A stretch of 22,793 nucleotides of DNA from Gp6-AA40 sp035711805. GTDB lineage: Bacteria; Acidobacteriota; Vicinamibacteria; Vicinamibacterales; UBA2999. The stretch covers positions 1 through 22,793 of the forward strand of contig DASTBV010000171.1 of assembly GCA_035711805.1 (NCBI GenBank). Reading direction: 5' to 3'. The translations under genes were made by a program, and so were the position numbers. Positions 22,644-22,793 of this stretch are shown here, piece by piece. Within the stretch, counting starts at the first letter, position 1, and each line of letters begins with the position of its first letter. The notes below the pieces were generated by a model. It was not told the origin of the DNA and ran no database searches. It saw only the letters and a list, made by a program, of their open reading frames with translations.

Positions 22644-22776
22644 CTATCTCGCAACTAGATCGCCGGACTGGGGTCGCACGTTCCGGACAACGCCGCGCGA
22701 GACGCTGAATGCGGCTTGCCAACCGAAGCTCGGGATGGTTCGACCGGCCCGCCTTGCGTGGCTCCGGAGCGAAGGT
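22644..22776. other. Intergenic region before the tRNA, with one imperfect palindrome
   Basis: No coding frame is evident. The palindrome GCTCCGGAGC (22761-22770) is extended by an outer stem CGCC/GGCG (22750-22753 with 22778-22781) across a poorly paired stretch. It lies just downstream of the tRNA on the minus strand and could act in 3' processing or be a repeat-family palindrome. There is no T-run, so it is not a canonical terminator. Confidence 0.3.
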
Positions 22777-22793
22777 TGGCGGAGAGAGTGGGA
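22777..22793 (-). tRNA. 3' end of a tRNA, probably tRNA-Ser, cut by the window edge
   Basis: Read on the minus strand, the last 17 bases give TCCCACTCTCTCCGCCA. This parses as base 60, a T-stem 3' strand (CCCAC), a seven-base acceptor strand (TCTCTCC), discriminator G73 and an encoded CCA. The complementary 5' strand would be GGAGAGA. That acceptor stem with G73 is typical of bacterial tRNA-Ser. The anticodon lies outside the window, so the identity is inferred from the acceptor stem alone. Confidence 0.55.

Noticed and set aside
1..22793. CRISPR arrays, insertion sequences, integrases, rRNA genes
   Set aside because: No regular spaced repeats, transposase or integrase motifs or rRNA signatures were found by reading both strands.

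Overview
This is a GC-rich, densely coded bacterial window. The host looks like a soil or sediment Acidobacteriota member, perhaps Vicinamibacterales. That is inference from gene content: a PQQ beta-propeller dehydrogenase, a large M20/AbgB-type amidohydrolase with signal peptide, a DUF6152-type exported protein, and high GC. No rRNA or marker gene here settles it.

Layout. (1) Positions 1-1650, minus strand: a SIS-fold phosphoglucose/phosphomannose isomerase-like gene, followed 4 nt later by an unrecognised gene cut by the left edge. (2) Positions 1796-17051, plus strand: a tight five-gene operon, about 15 kb and about 5,060 residues. It encodes a galactose-oxidase-like copper-radical oxidase, a DUF6603-type beta-rich protein (1154 aa), and three very large proteins of unknown function (998, 1679 and 636 aa). 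Gaps are 12, 26, -4 and 15 nt, and none of the five has a signal peptide. (3) Positions 17183-21364, minus strand: a secreted amidohydrolase, a secreted PQQ-type dehydrogenase, and a wrecked amidase that has lost its catalytic core. (4) Positions 21490-22643, plus strand: two small exported proteins overlapping by 4 nt, a DUF6152-like protein and an unnamed partner. (5) Right edge: the 3' end of a tRNA, probably tRNA-Ser, on the minus strand.

The most interesting part is the five-gene operon. From memory the four large proteins belong to families that recur in diverse bacteria but have no described function. They sit here as one translational block with an oxidase that keeps all the copper/Tyr-Cys residues yet starts without an export signal. 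This looks like an uncharacterised multi-protein assembly, probably cytoplasmic or exported by a non-Sec route. Nothing in the window links it to a contractile injection system, toxin complex or phage. The flanking regions look like ordinary periplasmic catabolism, with one gene in decay.
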